64,000 nucleotides of DNA from Larkinella humicola (GCF_008727875.1 NZ_VTWS01000006.1:372001-436000), one strand, 5' to 3'. Counted from the stretch's first letter, positions 43,336-51,829 are shown. Notes: a model not told the origin generated them from the sequence alone. Translations and numbers: made by a program.

Positions 43336-43763
43336 CCCGATTCAGCCAAAAGTAGCATTCGATTTTTACCTAAAAACAGTGGTAATCCTCAACGCATGGG
43401 CAAACACTTCTTCTACGGTGCATTCATCAGCCGGTGACGAAGCAAAGGCTACCCTTGATTTCCTTCCTCTTTCTACGACGGCTATCCTTTGCTTGTCTAG
43501 GTCAACGGCTCCTGTATCACCTGACTGGCACAACTGCCCGCTCACATGCCTGCGGAACAAGCGGTTTTACGATACCATCAAGTCTGAAGCGGTTTCGTTA
43601 ACCTTCCGGTAATATCCCAACGACTTCGTTCAAAACAGCGACCAACAATTACCATAAAGGTCTGTTAAAAAGCCTGTTAAATAATTGTTAAGCTTTCCGT
43701 CACGTGGTTTCGGTCCCTGATCGGCTCCTATTTTTGTTTCTTTCACCCCTCATAAACACGAGC
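43336..43763. other. Intergenic region without a recognised gene
   Basis: This 428-base stretch between the sulfatase and the lipoprotein has lower GC than its flanks. Short open frames at 43379-43612 (plus) and 43366-43560 (minus) have no signal, motif or credible ribosome site. Only the promoter at 43708-43736 is recognisable. It could be a worn remnant of a gene, but I cannot name it. Confidence 0.5.
43708..43736 (+). promoter_or_regulatory. Promoter for the choice-of-anchor I lipoprotein
   Basis: TATTTTTG at 43729-43736 is an exact match to the TAnnTTTG -7 element, with TTTC at 43708-43711 as a -33-like element 17 bases before. Transcription would start near 43743, after the alternative GTG at 43704, so the ATG at 43764 is the real start. 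Confidence 0.6.
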
Positions 43764-45275
43764 ATGATTCAGAAAAAATGGCGGATCGGGCTGGCCCTTT
43801 TGGCGGTATTGACCAACGCCTGTATCAACGATCACCAGCCTCCCGGGGCGTCGCAGGAAAACCCGGCCACCTTCAAGGAAATTTCCTCAACGGATTTAGG
43901 CGGGGAAGCCTCCGCCGAAATTGCGACCTACGACCCGATCAGCAAACGCCTGTTTGTGGTCAACAATGAATCGACCCCCAAAGTCGATGTCCTGGATCTG
44001 ACGGCCTATCCGACCGTTACCAAATTACAACCCATCGATCTGACGGCCCTGGGCGGTGTAGCCAACAGCGTGGCGGTATACGGCGGAAAACTTGCCATCG
44101 CCCTCGAAGCCACCAACAAACAGGCGAATGGGAGCGTGATCGTTCTGAACACGACGGATTTGTCTTCCATCAAACAGGTTACCGTGGGCGCACTGCCCGA
44201 TATGGTCACCTTTAGCCCCAATGGTGCCTACATCGTTACGGCCAACGAGGGCGAACCCAGTGCCGACTACACCACTGATCCGGTGGGTTCCATTTCGATC
44301 ATCAATGTCGCCGATAACTACAGCGTCAAAACCCTCACCTTCGAATCGTTTGCGGGTTCGTTGCCGCAGTTATCGGCGGGCGGTTTCCGAATCTACGGCC
44401 CCGGTGCGACCTTTGCGCAGGATGTGGAGCCGGAATACGTAGCGATTTCGTCGGATTCCCAAAAAGCGTGGGTAACGCTCCAGGAAAACAATGGCATTGC
44501 CGAGGTTGATCTGGTGACGGGAACCATTCTGAGCATTAAACCGCTGGGAACCAAGGATATTAACCTGGCCAACAACGCCATGGACCCCAGCGATCAGGAC
44601 AGTAAAATTAGTCTGGGGACCTGGCCCGTTCAATCCTTTTTCCTGCCCGACGCGATTTCCTACTTTTCAGCCAGTGGCAATGGGTATCTGATTACGGCCA
44701 ACGAAGGCGACGCCCGGGAATATTCGGCGTTTGATGAACAGGTACGGGTCAGCAGCCTCACCCTGGACGCCACGGCTTTTCCAACCGCAGCGAACTTGAA
44801 ACTGCCCGCCAACCTGGGCCGTCTACGGGTGACCAAAACGGCCGGAAACAGTGGTGGCGTCTACACCGGGCTTTACGGCTTTGGTGGCCGCGGCTTCAGC
44901 ATTTACAATGCATCTACCGGAGCGCGGGTGTATGACTCGGGCAAAAGTCTGGAAGAACAGGTTATTGCCGCCAACCTCAACCTCTATGATGATGGGCGTT
45001 CGGACGACAAGGGTGTAGAACCGGAAGGCGTCACCGTCGGAATGATCAACGGCAAACCCATCGCGTTTGTCGGAATGGAACGGGCGGATGCGATTGCCAT
45101 CTATGACGTTACCAACCCGGCGGCTCCCCAATTTCTCCAGCTTTTCAAAACCGGTGATGCCCCGGAAGGCGTGTTGTTTGTTCCGGCCGAAAACAGCCCC
45201 AACGGCCGCAGTATGCTGGTTGTGAGCAGCGAAGGCGACGGAACGGTTAAGATTTATCAGCCGGATAAATTATAA
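43764..45275 (+). CDS. Choice-of-anchor I family beta-propeller lipoprotein
   Basis: The 503-residue protein has a lipoprotein signal (MIQKKWRIGLALLAVLTNAC). The body is a beta-propeller of the choice-of-anchor I type, resembling the mesenchyme-specific cell-surface glycoprotein family. Repeated blades include KRLFVVNNESTPKVDVLDL, ANSVAVYGGKLAIALEA, GAYIVTANEGEPSADY and the NEGDAREYSAFDEQVRV region. Members are often fused to alkaline phosphatases or lie beside phosphate-stress genes; here it stands alone. It is probably on the outer membrane. Its function in binding or catalysis is not established. A strong terminator follows. Confidence 0.88.
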   Translation: MIQKKWRIGLALLAVLTNACINDHQPPGASQENPATFKEISSTDLGGEASAEIATYDPISKRLFVVNNESTPKVDVLDLTAYPTVTKLQPIDLTALGGVANSVAVYGGKLAIALEATNKQANGSVIVLNTTDLSSIKQVTVGALPDMVTFSPNGAYIVTANEGEPSADYTTDPVGSISIINVADNYSVKTLTFESFAGSLPQLSAGGFRIYGPGATFAQDVEPEYVAISSDSQKAWVTLQENNGIAEVDLVTGTILSIKPLGTKDINLANNAMDPSDQDSKISLGTWPVQSFFLPDAISYFSASGNGYLITANEGDAREYSAFDEQVRVSSLTLDATAFPTAANLKLPANLGRLRVTKTAGNSGGVYTGLYGFGGRGFSIYNASTGARVYDSGKSLEEQVIAANLNLYDDGRSDDKGVEPEGVTVGMINGKPIAFVGMERADAIAIYDVTNPAAPQFLQLFKTGDAPEGVLFVPAENSPNGRSMLVVSSEGDGTVKIYQPDKL

Positions 45276-45296
45276 GACACGCTTACGTTCTGATTG

Positions 45297-45334
45297 ACAC
45301 TACAGGAATGATGCGGACATCATTCCTGTAGTGT
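45297..45334. terminator. Perfect 17-bp hairpin terminator
   Basis: ACACTACAGGAATGATG at 45297-45313 pairs perfectly with its complement at 45318-45334 around a CGGA loop. It lies 22 bases after the lipoprotein stop and should separate it from the minus-strand genes that end at 45372. Confidence 0.8.
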
Positions 45335-45371
45335 TCAAACGCAGCATGGTTATTCTCTGCTCATCATTTCG

Positions 45372-45659
45372 TCATTCCGTAGCCTCCCGCCCCTCCGGTG
45401 TAAACCTCACCCGGGCATCACCGAGCATTCCATCCTCCTTTTTCGTCACGCGTTTTAACCGGGCAAACGCATCTTTCCGCACCTTGATCGAGGCATCATC
45501 GAAGCGTTTGAACGTGGCCCAGTCGACATAAGCCCGGTTGGCATCGGTGTCCAGAAAACCGCCATATTCGAGTTGGTGTTTGTCCAGTTCCAGCACGTAA
45601 ATCACGGTCAGCGTAATGGGCTGGTTCGTTTTGGAGTAGAAAGTCCAGGTCAGTTTCAT
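45372..45659 (-). CDS. Hypothetical small protein after the transposase gene
   Basis: From the ATG at 45659 the product is 95 residues (MKLTWTFYSKTNQPITLTVI). It reads as an alpha/beta protein with a positively charged helical end (KVRKDAFARLKRVTKKEDG). No export signal or known motif is visible. It begins 35 bases after the transposase gene on the same strand and could be co-transcribed, but it is not an IS200-type accessory gene that I know of. It may be a normal chromosomal gene next to which the element lies. Confidence 0.55.
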   Translation of the reverse strand: MKLTWTFYSKTNQPITLTVIYVLELDKHQLEYGGFLDTDANRAYVDWATFKRFDDASIKVRKDAFARLKRVTKKEDGMLGDARVRFTPEGREATE

Positions 45660-45693
45660 ACCGGTAAGGTACGTTCTGGTTTTGTAGAAGCCA

Positions 45694-46128
45694 TCACTTT
45701 TCCTCGTATCGCAGGCCATTTTCTTCCAGTAAGGATCTGTATTCCTCCATAAAAGGCACTTTTTTGTGGTGTTCTTTCTGCTTTTTGATGTAGCGGATAA
45801 TTTTGTCCCGCTCCCGAATCGAATACGTGAAGGCTCCGTACCCGTCGGCCCACCCTTCAAACTCAGGAAAAAGCCCACTCTCTTTCATCCAGCGCGAACT
45901 GCCCGCTTTGATGTCTTTCACCAGATCAGCCAGCGCAACGGTGGGGTGCAAATCGCTAAGAATGTGGATGTGGTCTTCAACTCCGTTGATGCGGAACAAT
46001 TGACAGTTTTTGCTTTTGACAATGCCCCAAACATACCGGTATAATTCAGTGCAATGGATTTCGTTGATGGTTGGTTTGCGGTATTTGGTTCCAAAAACGA
46101 TTTGATACAGGATTTGACGGTAGCTCAT
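45694..46128 (-). CDS. IS200-type Y1 transposase (TnpA/RAYT-like)
   Basis: From the ATG at 46128 (MSYRQILYQIVFGTKYRKPT) the protein has 144 residues, the normal size of a Y1 HUH transposase. The HUH metal-binding motif appears as DHIHILSDLHP, and the C-terminal helix with the catalytic tyrosine as RDKIIRYIKKQKEHHKK. Y1 enzymes cut and join single-stranded DNA at hairpins. No typical IS200 end hairpins are obvious, and it lies about 160 bases from a very large palindrome, so it may be a domesticated, repeat-associated (RAYT-like) form. An in-frame ATG at 46143 is less likely to be the start. Confidence 0.85.
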   Translation of the reverse strand: MSYRQILYQIVFGTKYRKPTINEIHCTELYRYVWGIVKSKNCQLFRINGVEDHIHILSDLHPTVALADLVKDIKAGSSRWMKESGLFPEFEGWADGYGAFTYSIRERDKIIRYIKKQKEHHKKVPFMEEYRSLLEENGLRYEEK

Positions 46129-46292
46129 GAGAATGCTGGTCAAGGTGGTTTATGTTTTTTACAGTGAGACGGTATCCAGCCCCTGGAGTCACATCCCATT
46201 CAGAGGACGTAGGTAGTTATAGTGTCGGCTATCGCAGGAGCGACGGCCTATCCGTAGGTCGACTTCGGGCGCAGACGTGCAGCACTAGCATG

Positions 46293-46553
46293 ACCGAGGG
46301 CACTGGCTCGACCGAGGGCTCCGACGAGACCGAGGGCTCCGACGAGACCGAGGGCTCCGACGCGACCGAGGGCTCCGACGAGACCGAGGGCTCCGACGAG
46401 ACCGAGGGCTCCGACGAGACCGAGGGCACCGACGCGACCGAGGGCACCGACGCGACCGAGGGCTCCGACGAGACCGAGGGCTCCGACACGACCGAGGGCT
46501 CCGACGCGACCGAGGGCTCCGACGCGACCGAGGGCTCCGACGCGACCGAGGGT
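46293..46553. repeat. Left arm: about 15 tandem copies of an 18-bp unit
   Basis: The unit is GACCGAGGGCTCCGACGA with small changes, mostly GA/GC/AC before GACC and CTCC/CACC inside. Fifteen ACCGAG starts lie exactly 18 bases apart from 46293 to 46545. In one forward frame it reads [12 protein letters not shown], and in a reverse frame GALGRV. Confidence 0.9.
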
Positions 46554-46665
46554 TGCACCCCCGGTTATCAATTCTCAACCCTCGGAGGGTTGTAAGTGAT
46601 CGGGAGCTTGCCGATTAACGCCGAAGGTTTTAAGTATGGATAACCGGGGGTGCAACCCTCGGTCG
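46543..46665. repeat. Central inverted repeat with perfect 27-bp arms
   Basis: The arm at 46543-46569 (CGACCGAGGGTTGCACCCCC then GGTTATC) is exactly complementary to 46639-46665. Inside lies a second palindrome, CAACCCTCGGAGGGTTG, at 46576-46592. The outer tandem repeats continue the pairing on both sides. Confidence 0.9.
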
Positions 46666-46790
46666 TGCCAGTGTCCTCGGTCGCGTCGGAGCCCTCGGTC
46701 GTGTCGGAGCCCTCGGTCGTGCCAGTGCCCTCGGTCGTGTCGGAGCCCTCGGTCGTGCCAGTGCCCTCGGTCGTGCAGGTGCTGGGCGAT
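46658..46790. repeat. Right arm: tandem 18-bp units in inverse orientation
   Basis: About seven units, read CCTCGGTCGTGTCGGAGC on the plus strand, are the complement of the left-arm unit. They mix GTGTCGGAGC and GTGCCAGTGC variants, so the right arm has diverged and is shorter than the left arm. Together the arms could form a cruciform of about 500 bases. Confidence 0.85.
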
Positions 46791-46940
46791 CATGCCAGTG
46801 CTCATCAGCCACGCCAGTGCTGGGCGATCATGCCAACGCTCGGCGGCCTTGTCCGTACTCAACGCCCCCGCATATTGATTTGCGCCCACTTTCTGACTAC
46901 TTTTATTATTTCCAGCTTTCCATCAGCCCAGTCCATTCCC

Positions 46941-49082
46941 GTGAAAAACCCGCTTTTCCTTTGTTTGGCTTGCTTTCTGTTTTCGTTTACTGCCGGAATT
47001 GCCCAAAAAACCGCCCAGCCAGCCCCATCCGTAAAATGGCCGGACAACCTGCCGTGGTGGAAAGCCAACAACCTGCGCGTGATCCAGACGAATTTACCCG
47101 CCTACGAAGCCGCAACCCTCCACCCGGATTCGCTGCTGAAAGACCTGCTGGCGTGTTCGGCCAACACGCTGCTGATCAACGCGGGCGGCATTATGGCCTT
47201 CTACCCCACCCAGCTCGATTTTCAGTATACCAACCCCTACATGAAACCGAATACGCTGGCCGAGGTCATCAAAAAGTGCCACGAAAACGGCATTCGGGTG
47301 GTGGTGCGGTTCGACTTCAGCCGGGTTCACGAAAGCATCTTCAAGGCCCACCCCGACTGGTGTTATATTTCCCCAAAAGGCGAACGGATCATCAACACGG
47401 ATATGTACGTGGTGTCGATCAACGCGCCGTATGTACAGGACCGGGCGTTCAAAATCATCGCCGAGGTGATCGACCAGTTTCCCATCGACGGAATTTTCCT
47501 GAACATGCCGGGCTATCAGGTCAACAACCCGTATGAGGGCAAATACCACGGCATCGACCAGAACGAAGCAGACAAAAAAGCCTTCGCAGCTTTTAGTTCG
47601 GGAATGACCTTGCCCACCGTCGAGAACAAAGCCGACCCGGTTTTTCAAAAGTACCTGGCCTTTAAAAAAGCCACGGTCGAAGACTGGTCGAAACGATTGC
47701 ACGAACTGGTAAAGTCCAAAAATAACCAGATTGCGATCTGCACGTACATGGACAAATATGTCGACATCATCCGGCACGAATCCCAGTCGAACACCAGCCT
47801 TCCCTACTGGCCTTACACGGCTTCCGACAATGTGAGCAATGCCGTCAACTCCTTTCCCAACCACATCATTAGCAACGCCAGCATTCAGCAGATTTCGTTT
47901 CAGTCGCGCTACAATGCCGTGGAACCGGAGGAAGTCGGAATTCGGTTGTACGAAAACATCGCCAACGGTTCGGGCCTGGATATCAGCCTGATGGGCGACA
48001 TGCGGGGTTACGAAGACGAACGCAACTTCGACATCGTCAAAACCATTTACGCCCACCACAAGAAGCACGAACCGTATTTCGGAAACTACCAATCCGTCGC
48101 TAAAATCGCCGTCGTAGCCCCCGGCGCCTGGCCGAGTGGCGAACCCATGCAGGAATACCGGGGCATCGTGCTGATGCTGAAAGAAGCGCACCTGCCGTTC
48201 GACATCATCGAAGACGGGCAGCTCGGCAACCTGGCCGAGAAAGTCAAAAAATACAAACTCCTGATTCTGCCGGAAATCACCTACCTGAGTGCCGAAGCCA
48301 TCCGGGTTTTGAAAGAAGCGAGCCAGCAGGGTACCCACCTCATTGCCACCAACCGGACGCTGTTCGACAGTCCGGAAACTTTGCAGGACTTGTTCGGGGC
48401 CAAGATCATCCAGAAAGACCACGACGGGGCCGGTTTTTACCTTAATCCCGAAAACAAAACCGTCTTCAAGCGTTTTCAGAAACAGTCGATGCTTTTCTGG
48501 AAATTCAATCTGGGACTCTACGATCTGAAAGCCGCCGATGCGCTTTTTCTGCCCATTCTGGCGAGGGGTCGCCCCGGCCCGCCGGAGATCATCGGCGGCC
48601 ATGATCCCACCGGGTATTACGCGATGGGTGTTAAAAAACACGCTAAAAGTCTGGCGATTATTCTACCAATTAATCTGGGGCGGCTCTATTACATGCACGG
48701 TTACGAACAACACAAAAACATTCTGCTCGACGCCATCGACTACCTGTTGCCGGAAGCGAACCAACTGGTTCAGACCAACGCGCCCGAACGCATCGAGGTT
48801 ATTTTGCAGGAATACACGAAAAACGTTCCGGCCAACGTCACGAAGAAAACCACCGACGGCCTGATTCTGCATCTGGTCAACCTGACCGGTTTTAGCGGAA
48901 ACACGTATTTCAAACCGCTGCCGGTTTACGAGCTAAGCTTCAGAATCAAGGCGGACTTTAAGCCCTCGAAAGTCTTCTCGATGGTGACCGAAAAACCGGT
49001 TCCATTTACGTGGAAAGACGGTTTTGTGGAGCTGAAAGTGGCTAAACTCGGCGACTTCGACGGGCTGGTGCTGGACCGGTAA
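46941..49082 (+). CDS. GHL6/GH42-like glycoside hydrolase with A4-type trimerisation domain, secreted
   Basis: The start is best placed at the GTG at 46941, giving 713 residues with a signal peptide (VKNPLFLCLACFLFSF, then TAGIAQ); an upstream open frame runs into the repeats and has no suitable start. The N-terminal barrel carries CSANTLLINAGGIMAFYP, CHENGIRVVVRFDFSRVHES, and FPIDGIFLNMPGYQV, typical of the Hypothetical Glycosyl Hydrolase 6 type. A middle Rossmann-like domain (LLILPEITYLSAEAIRVLKE) resembles the beta-galactosidase trimerisation domain of GH42. A beta-sandwich ends the chain. The substrate is unknown. It stands alone after the repeat region. Confidence 0.8.
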   Translation: MKNPLFLCLACFLFSFTAGIAQKTAQPAPSVKWPDNLPWWKANNLRVIQTNLPAYEAATLHPDSLLKDLLACSANTLLINAGGIMAFYPTQLDFQYTNPYMKPNTLAEVIKKCHENGIRVVVRFDFSRVHESIFKAHPDWCYISPKGERIINTDMYVVSINAPYVQDRAFKIIAEVIDQFPIDGIFLNMPGYQVNNPYEGKYHGIDQNEADKKAFAAFSSGMTLPTVENKADPVFQKYLAFKKATVEDWSKRLHELVKSKNNQIAICTYMDKYVDIIRHESQSNTSLPYWPYTASDNVSNAVNSFPNHIISNASIQQISFQSRYNAVEPEEVGIRLYENIANGSGLDISLMGDMRGYEDERNFDIVKTIYAHHKKHEPYFGNYQSVAKIAVVAPGAWPSGEPMQEYRGIVLMLKEAHLPFDIIEDGQLGNLAEKVKKYKLLILPEITYLSAEAIRVLKEASQQGTHLIATNRTLFDSPETLQDLFGAKIIQKDHDGAGFYLNPENKTVFKRFQKQSMLFWKFNLGLYDLKAADALFLPILARGRPGPPEIIGGHDPTGYYAMGVKKHAKSLAIILPINLGRLYYMHGYEQHKNILLDAIDYLLPEANQLVQTNAPERIEVILQEYTKNVPANVTKKTTDGLILHLVNLTGFSGNTYFKPLPVYELSFRIKADFKPSKVFSMVTEKPVPFTWKDGFVELKVAKLGDFDGLVLDR

Positions 49083-49168
49083 ATTTAATGGCTTTCCGCC
49101 AAAGGCTACTGACATAGGGCTGTCACCGGGTCGCGTTTACTTTGTATCGTAAACAAACCCCAACGACT

Positions 49169-49666
49169 ATGTCACAGATCGAAATGCTTTTGAAGGAAAT
49201 GGATCAGGAAGCCAAAACCACCCGGAACATGCTCGGCCGCGTTCCCAATGACCAATACGACTGGCGACCGCACGAAAAAAGCATGACTGTCCGGGCGCTG
49301 GCCACTCACATTGCCGAACTGCCTTCGTGGGTGACGCTGGCGTTGACAACCGATGAACTCGATTTTGCCACGACTCCGTATCAACCCGTCCCAATTAATG
49401 ATACGGCCCAGTTGCTGGACTATTTTGAACGGATGCTGGCCGACGGAAAAGCGCATCTGGAACAGGCTACTGACGACCAACTGGAAGGCCGGTGGGTGCT
49501 GCGCGAAGGCGAACAAATCTACAGCGACACCTCGAAAGGCGAAATGATCCGCATTTCGTTCAGCCAGATTGTGCACCACCGGGCGCAACTGGGTGTATAC
49601 CTGCGTCTGCTGAATATTCCGATTCCAGGCAGCTATGGCCCAAGTGCTGATGAACCTGGTTTTTGA
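49169..49666 (+). CDS. DinB-family four-helix protein
   Basis: The 165-residue protein shows the DinB/YfiT four-helix pattern: MLKEMDQEAKTTRNMLGRVP, the motif DYWRPHEKSMTVRALATHI read here as DQYDWRPHEKSMTVRALATHI in part, and FSQIVHHRAQLGVYLRLLNI, with His residues near 49, 126 and 130 as metal-binding candidates. Family members are metal-dependent thiol transferases or unknown stress proteins. The start at 49169 fits the fold better than the GTG at 49142. It stands alone. Confidence 0.85.
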   Translation: MSQIEMLLKEMDQEAKTTRNMLGRVPNDQYDWRPHEKSMTVRALATHIAELPSWVTLALTTDELDFATTPYQPVPINDTAQLLDYFERMLADGKAHLEQATDDQLEGRWVLREGEQIYSDTSKGEMIRISFSQIVHHRAQLGVYLRLLNIPIPGSYGPSADEPGF

Positions 49667-49671
49667 GTGAG

Positions 49672-49762
49672 CGATGAAAGAAAGGAGACGAGAGAGTAAA
49701 GACTTAACTACTGAACAACCATGCGTTTTTTCTTTGCTCTCACTTCTCTGCTCTTTAGTCTC
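49672..49762. repeat. Imperfect purine/pyrimidine inverted repeat
   Basis: A purine-rich run (GAAAGAAAGGAGACGAGAGA at about 49677) is followed by a pyrimidine-rich run (CTTTGCTCTCACTTCTCTGC at about 49733) that partly complements it. It lies between the DinB gene and the convergent helicase gene. It may help end transcription. Confidence 0.35.
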
Positions 49763-49770
49763 GCGTTGAA

Positions 49771-50913
49771 TCAATACCCCTTCAAACTAAGGTCCTCGGT
49801 ATCGACCATTTCAACGCGCTTGCCCATTTTTTTCTGGATGATTTTAAAATGGTGTTCGTCGTCGGGGCAGATCAGGGAAATGGCTTCCCCTTCGGCCTCG
49901 GCGCGACCCGTTCTGCCAATCCGGTGAATGTAATCTTTGGGGGAACGCGGCAGTTCGTAGTTGATCACAAACGGCAACAATTGAATATCGATCCCTCTGG
50001 AAATCAGATCGGTAGCCACCATCACCGGCAACTTCCCGGATTTGAATTTACTCAGCGTTTCGGTCCGTGCGCCCTGGCTTTTGTCGCCGTGAATGGCTTC
50101 AGCCTGAACGCCGTTTTTCCGCAGCTTCACCACCAGATTGTCGGCCGTCCGGGTCGATGAAACAAACACCAGCACCTGCGTCATCTTCCGTTCCTTGATC
50201 AAATACCGCAGCAACGGCCCTTTCCGTTCCGGGTCGATCCGGTAGGCAACCTGCTTGATCAGATCCAGATTCTGCGGTTCTTCGGCAATTTCAATTTTAA
50301 TCGGATTGCGCAGCAGATTTTCCCGGATTCCCTGAATCGCATCCCCCAGCGTGGCCGAAAACAGAATGTTCTGACGGTTTTTAGGCAACATCTCAAAAAT
50401 CTCATTCATCTCGCCGGCAAAGCCCAGATCCAGCATTTTATCGGCTTCGTCGAGCACCAGAATCGCCACTTCCCAGAGGTGTAAGGCATTGGACGACACC
50501 AGGTCCAGCAGGCGGCCCGGCGTTGCCACCACAATTTCGGCACCCAGCAAGGCCATCATCTGGGGATTGATCGACACCCCACCATAAACCGCCAGGGTTT
50601 TCACTTTTCGGGGCAAATTGGCACTTAAGGTTTGAAACACTTCGGCCACTTGAACGGCCAGTTCGCGGGTGGGCACCAGCACCAGTACTTTTACATTGCG
50701 ATCGTTGGTGGTCTTCCGGCGCTGAAATAGTTCGAGAATCGGCAGCACAAAACCAGCGGTTTTGCCCGAGCCGGTTTTGGCAATTCCCAGCACATCGTGC
50801 CCTTTCAGAATGGTCGGAATCGCTTCCTGCTGAATGGGAAAGGGTTCGGTATATTGCTGCTCCGCGACGGCTTTCAGGAGTGGTTCGGATAATCCAAGCG
50901 ATGAAAAAGACAT
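49771..50913 (-). CDS. DEAD-box RNA helicase
   Basis: The 380-residue protein has all core motifs: the Q motif FPIQQEAIPTILKG, motif I AKTGSGKTAGF, Ia PTRELAVQ, II VLDEADKMLD, III SATLGD, V DLISRGIDIQ and VI HRIGRTGRAEAEG. There is only a short C-terminal tail, so it is a minimal helicase such as the RhlE group. It should remodel RNA in ribosome assembly or decay at low temperature. A TATATTTG at 50955-50962 on the minus strand is a good -7 element for its promoter. Confidence 0.93.
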   Translation of the reverse strand: MSFSSLGLSEPLLKAVAEQQYTEPFPIQQEAIPTILKGHDVLGIAKTGSGKTAGFVLPILELFQRRKTTNDRNVKVLVLVPTRELAVQVAEVFQTLSANLPRKVKTLAVYGGVSINPQMMALLGAEIVVATPGRLLDLVSSNALHLWEVAILVLDEADKMLDLGFAGEMNEIFEMLPKNRQNILFSATLGDAIQGIRENLLRNPIKIEIAEEPQNLDLIKQVAYRIDPERKGPLLRYLIKERKMTQVLVFVSSTRTADNLVVKLRKNGVQAEAIHGDKSQGARTETLSKFKSGKLPVMVATDLISRGIDIQLLPFVINYELPRSPKDYIHRIGRTGRAEAEGEAISLICPDDEHHFKIIQKKMGKRVEMVDTEDLSLKGY

Positions 50914-50986
50914 AATCTGCTAAAAGGTGGAAGGATAGAAACGGCTTCCGGCTTCAAATATACCACTAAATACCGGGGCGGTGGTT

Positions 50987-51021
50987 TTGTACGTATAAAA
51001 TTACTATATTTACACGTACAA
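50987..51021. promoter_or_regulatory. Inverted repeat TTGTACGT-N19-ACGTACAA, operator-like
   Basis: Perfect 8-base arms at 50987-50994 and 51014-51021 frame an AT-rich core that contains TATATTTA, close to a -7 promoter element. It lies 15 bases before the antitoxin gene, the usual place of an autoregulatory operator of a toxin-antitoxin operon. Confidence 0.6.
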
Positions 51022-51035
51022 TTTCATCTTTCCGT

Positions 51036-51290
51036 ATGGACACGAAATTAACGCTGAAGCTCGATGAAGACGTGATTCAGCAAGCTAAAATCTACGCAGC
51101 TTCGCAAAACAGAAGCCTCTCAGGGTTGGTAGAAGGGTATTTAAAATCGCTGGTCAGTCAGAACGATTCAGAAAACGAGGAAATCAAAATTTCTCCGTTC
51201 GTTAAAAGCATGACTTCACGGACAATGATCCCGTCAGATTTGGATACAAAGGATGAATACAACAAGCATCTGATGGAGAAATATCGATGA
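51036..51290 (+). CDS. DUF6364-type antitoxin
   Basis: The 84-residue protein begins MDTKLTLKLDEDVIQQAKIY and continues AASQNRSLSGLVEGYLKSLV, a ribbon-helix-helix-like DNA-binding region typical of DUF6364 antitoxins. The tail is acidic and should bind the toxin. Its TGA overlaps the toxin ATG (ATGA at 51287-51290). It is preceded by a palindrome likely to be its operator. Confidence 0.88.
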   Translation: MDTKLTLKLDEDVIQQAKIYAASQNRSLSGLVEGYLKSLVSQNDSENEEIKISPFVKSMTSRTMIPSDLDTKDEYNKHLMEKYR

Positions 51291-51709
51291 ACGTGCGGCT
51301 TTTTCTGGATACTAACATCATGCTGGATTTACTCGGGCATCGCATTCCGTACTACGAACCCATAGCCAAATTAGCCAGTCTGGCGGAGAAAGAAGAAATC
51401 CAACTAGCGGTTTCGGCCCTTTCGTTTGCTACGGTGAATTATTTTCTGTCCAAATATGAAGGCAAAGAAAGAGCGAAGGATATGCTTCGAAAATTTCGGA
51501 TTATAGCCGAGATCATTAGCGTCGATGACTTGATTATTGAAAAGGGATTAAATTCAAATTTTTCTGATTTTGAAGATTCCCTGCAATACTTCTGTGCATT
51601 AAAAGGCAAGTGCAACAGTATACTAACCCGCAACCCGAAGGATTTTAAAGAGTCAGAACTTCCGATTATGACCGCCCAGGAGTATTTGGTCAGCATTGGA
51701 CGGAAATGA
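51287..51709 (+). CDS. PIN-domain toxin, partner of the DUF6364 antitoxin
   Basis: The 140-residue protein has the PIN pattern: MNVRLFLDTNIMLDLLGHR with Asp8, AVSALSFATVNYF, and DFEDSLQYFCALKGKCNSIL with the conserved acidic residues, then TRNPKDFKESELPIMTAQEY. It should be an RNase held inactive by the antitoxin. The pair is more AT-rich than its surroundings and lies between two helicase genes, which suggests insertion by transfer. Confidence 0.9.
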   Translation: MNVRLFLDTNIMLDLLGHRIPYYEPIAKLASLAEKEEIQLAVSALSFATVNYFLSKYEGKERAKDMLRKFRIIAEIISVDDLIIEKGLNSNFSDFEDSLQYFCALKGKCNSILTRNPKDFKESELPIMTAQEYLVSIGRK

Positions 51710-51770
51710 TCAGTTATCTTTGACCCACAAAATACTGTCAATCAGCCACTTCATACCTAGAAAAGCTTCA

Positions 51771-51794
51771 TGATAGTATCAAATGATACTATCA
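51771..51794. terminator. Perfect palindrome after the toxin gene
   Basis: TGATAGTATCA at 51771-51781 and TGATACTATCA at 51784-51794 form an 11-base inverted repeat with only two bases between. It lies 61 bases after the toxin stop and 36 before the end of the convergent helicase gene. The near-zero loop fits a protein-binding site better than an RNA hairpin, so an operator is also possible. Confidence 0.5.
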
Positions 51795-51829
51795 AAGGTA
51801 AGTTGCCCGGTGCAATTGTAGCTTTCCCG

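Larger units (their letters stand above)
46144..46940. other. Non-coding repeat region between transposase and glycosidase genes
   Basis: This stretch of about 800 bases holds the giant palindrome described below, a leader of about 150 bases next to the transposase, and about 150 bases before the GHL6-like gene. All six frames appear open over the repeats only because the 18-base unit has no stop codon. Confidence 0.8.

Noticed and set aside
43366-43612. Small frames on both strands after the sulfatase gene
   Set aside because: No signal, motif or good start; the region may be a decayed remnant, but no parent gene can be named.
43704-43763. GTG-started extension of the choice-of-anchor I protein
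   Set aside because: It precedes the predicted transcription start and would bury the lipoprotein signal.
46152-46595. Open frame coding for [12 protein letters not shown] hexapeptide repeats
   Set aside because: All six frames are open over the array because the 18-base unit has no stop codon, and the complement gives equally regular peptides. No ribosome site or conserved start is seen.
46293-46790. Possible CRISPR array
   Set aside because: The repeats are contiguous 18-base units without spacers, and no cas genes are near.
47094-48641. 515-codon frame antisense to the GHL6-like gene
   Set aside because: It lies wholly within a recognised gene and has no motif of its own.
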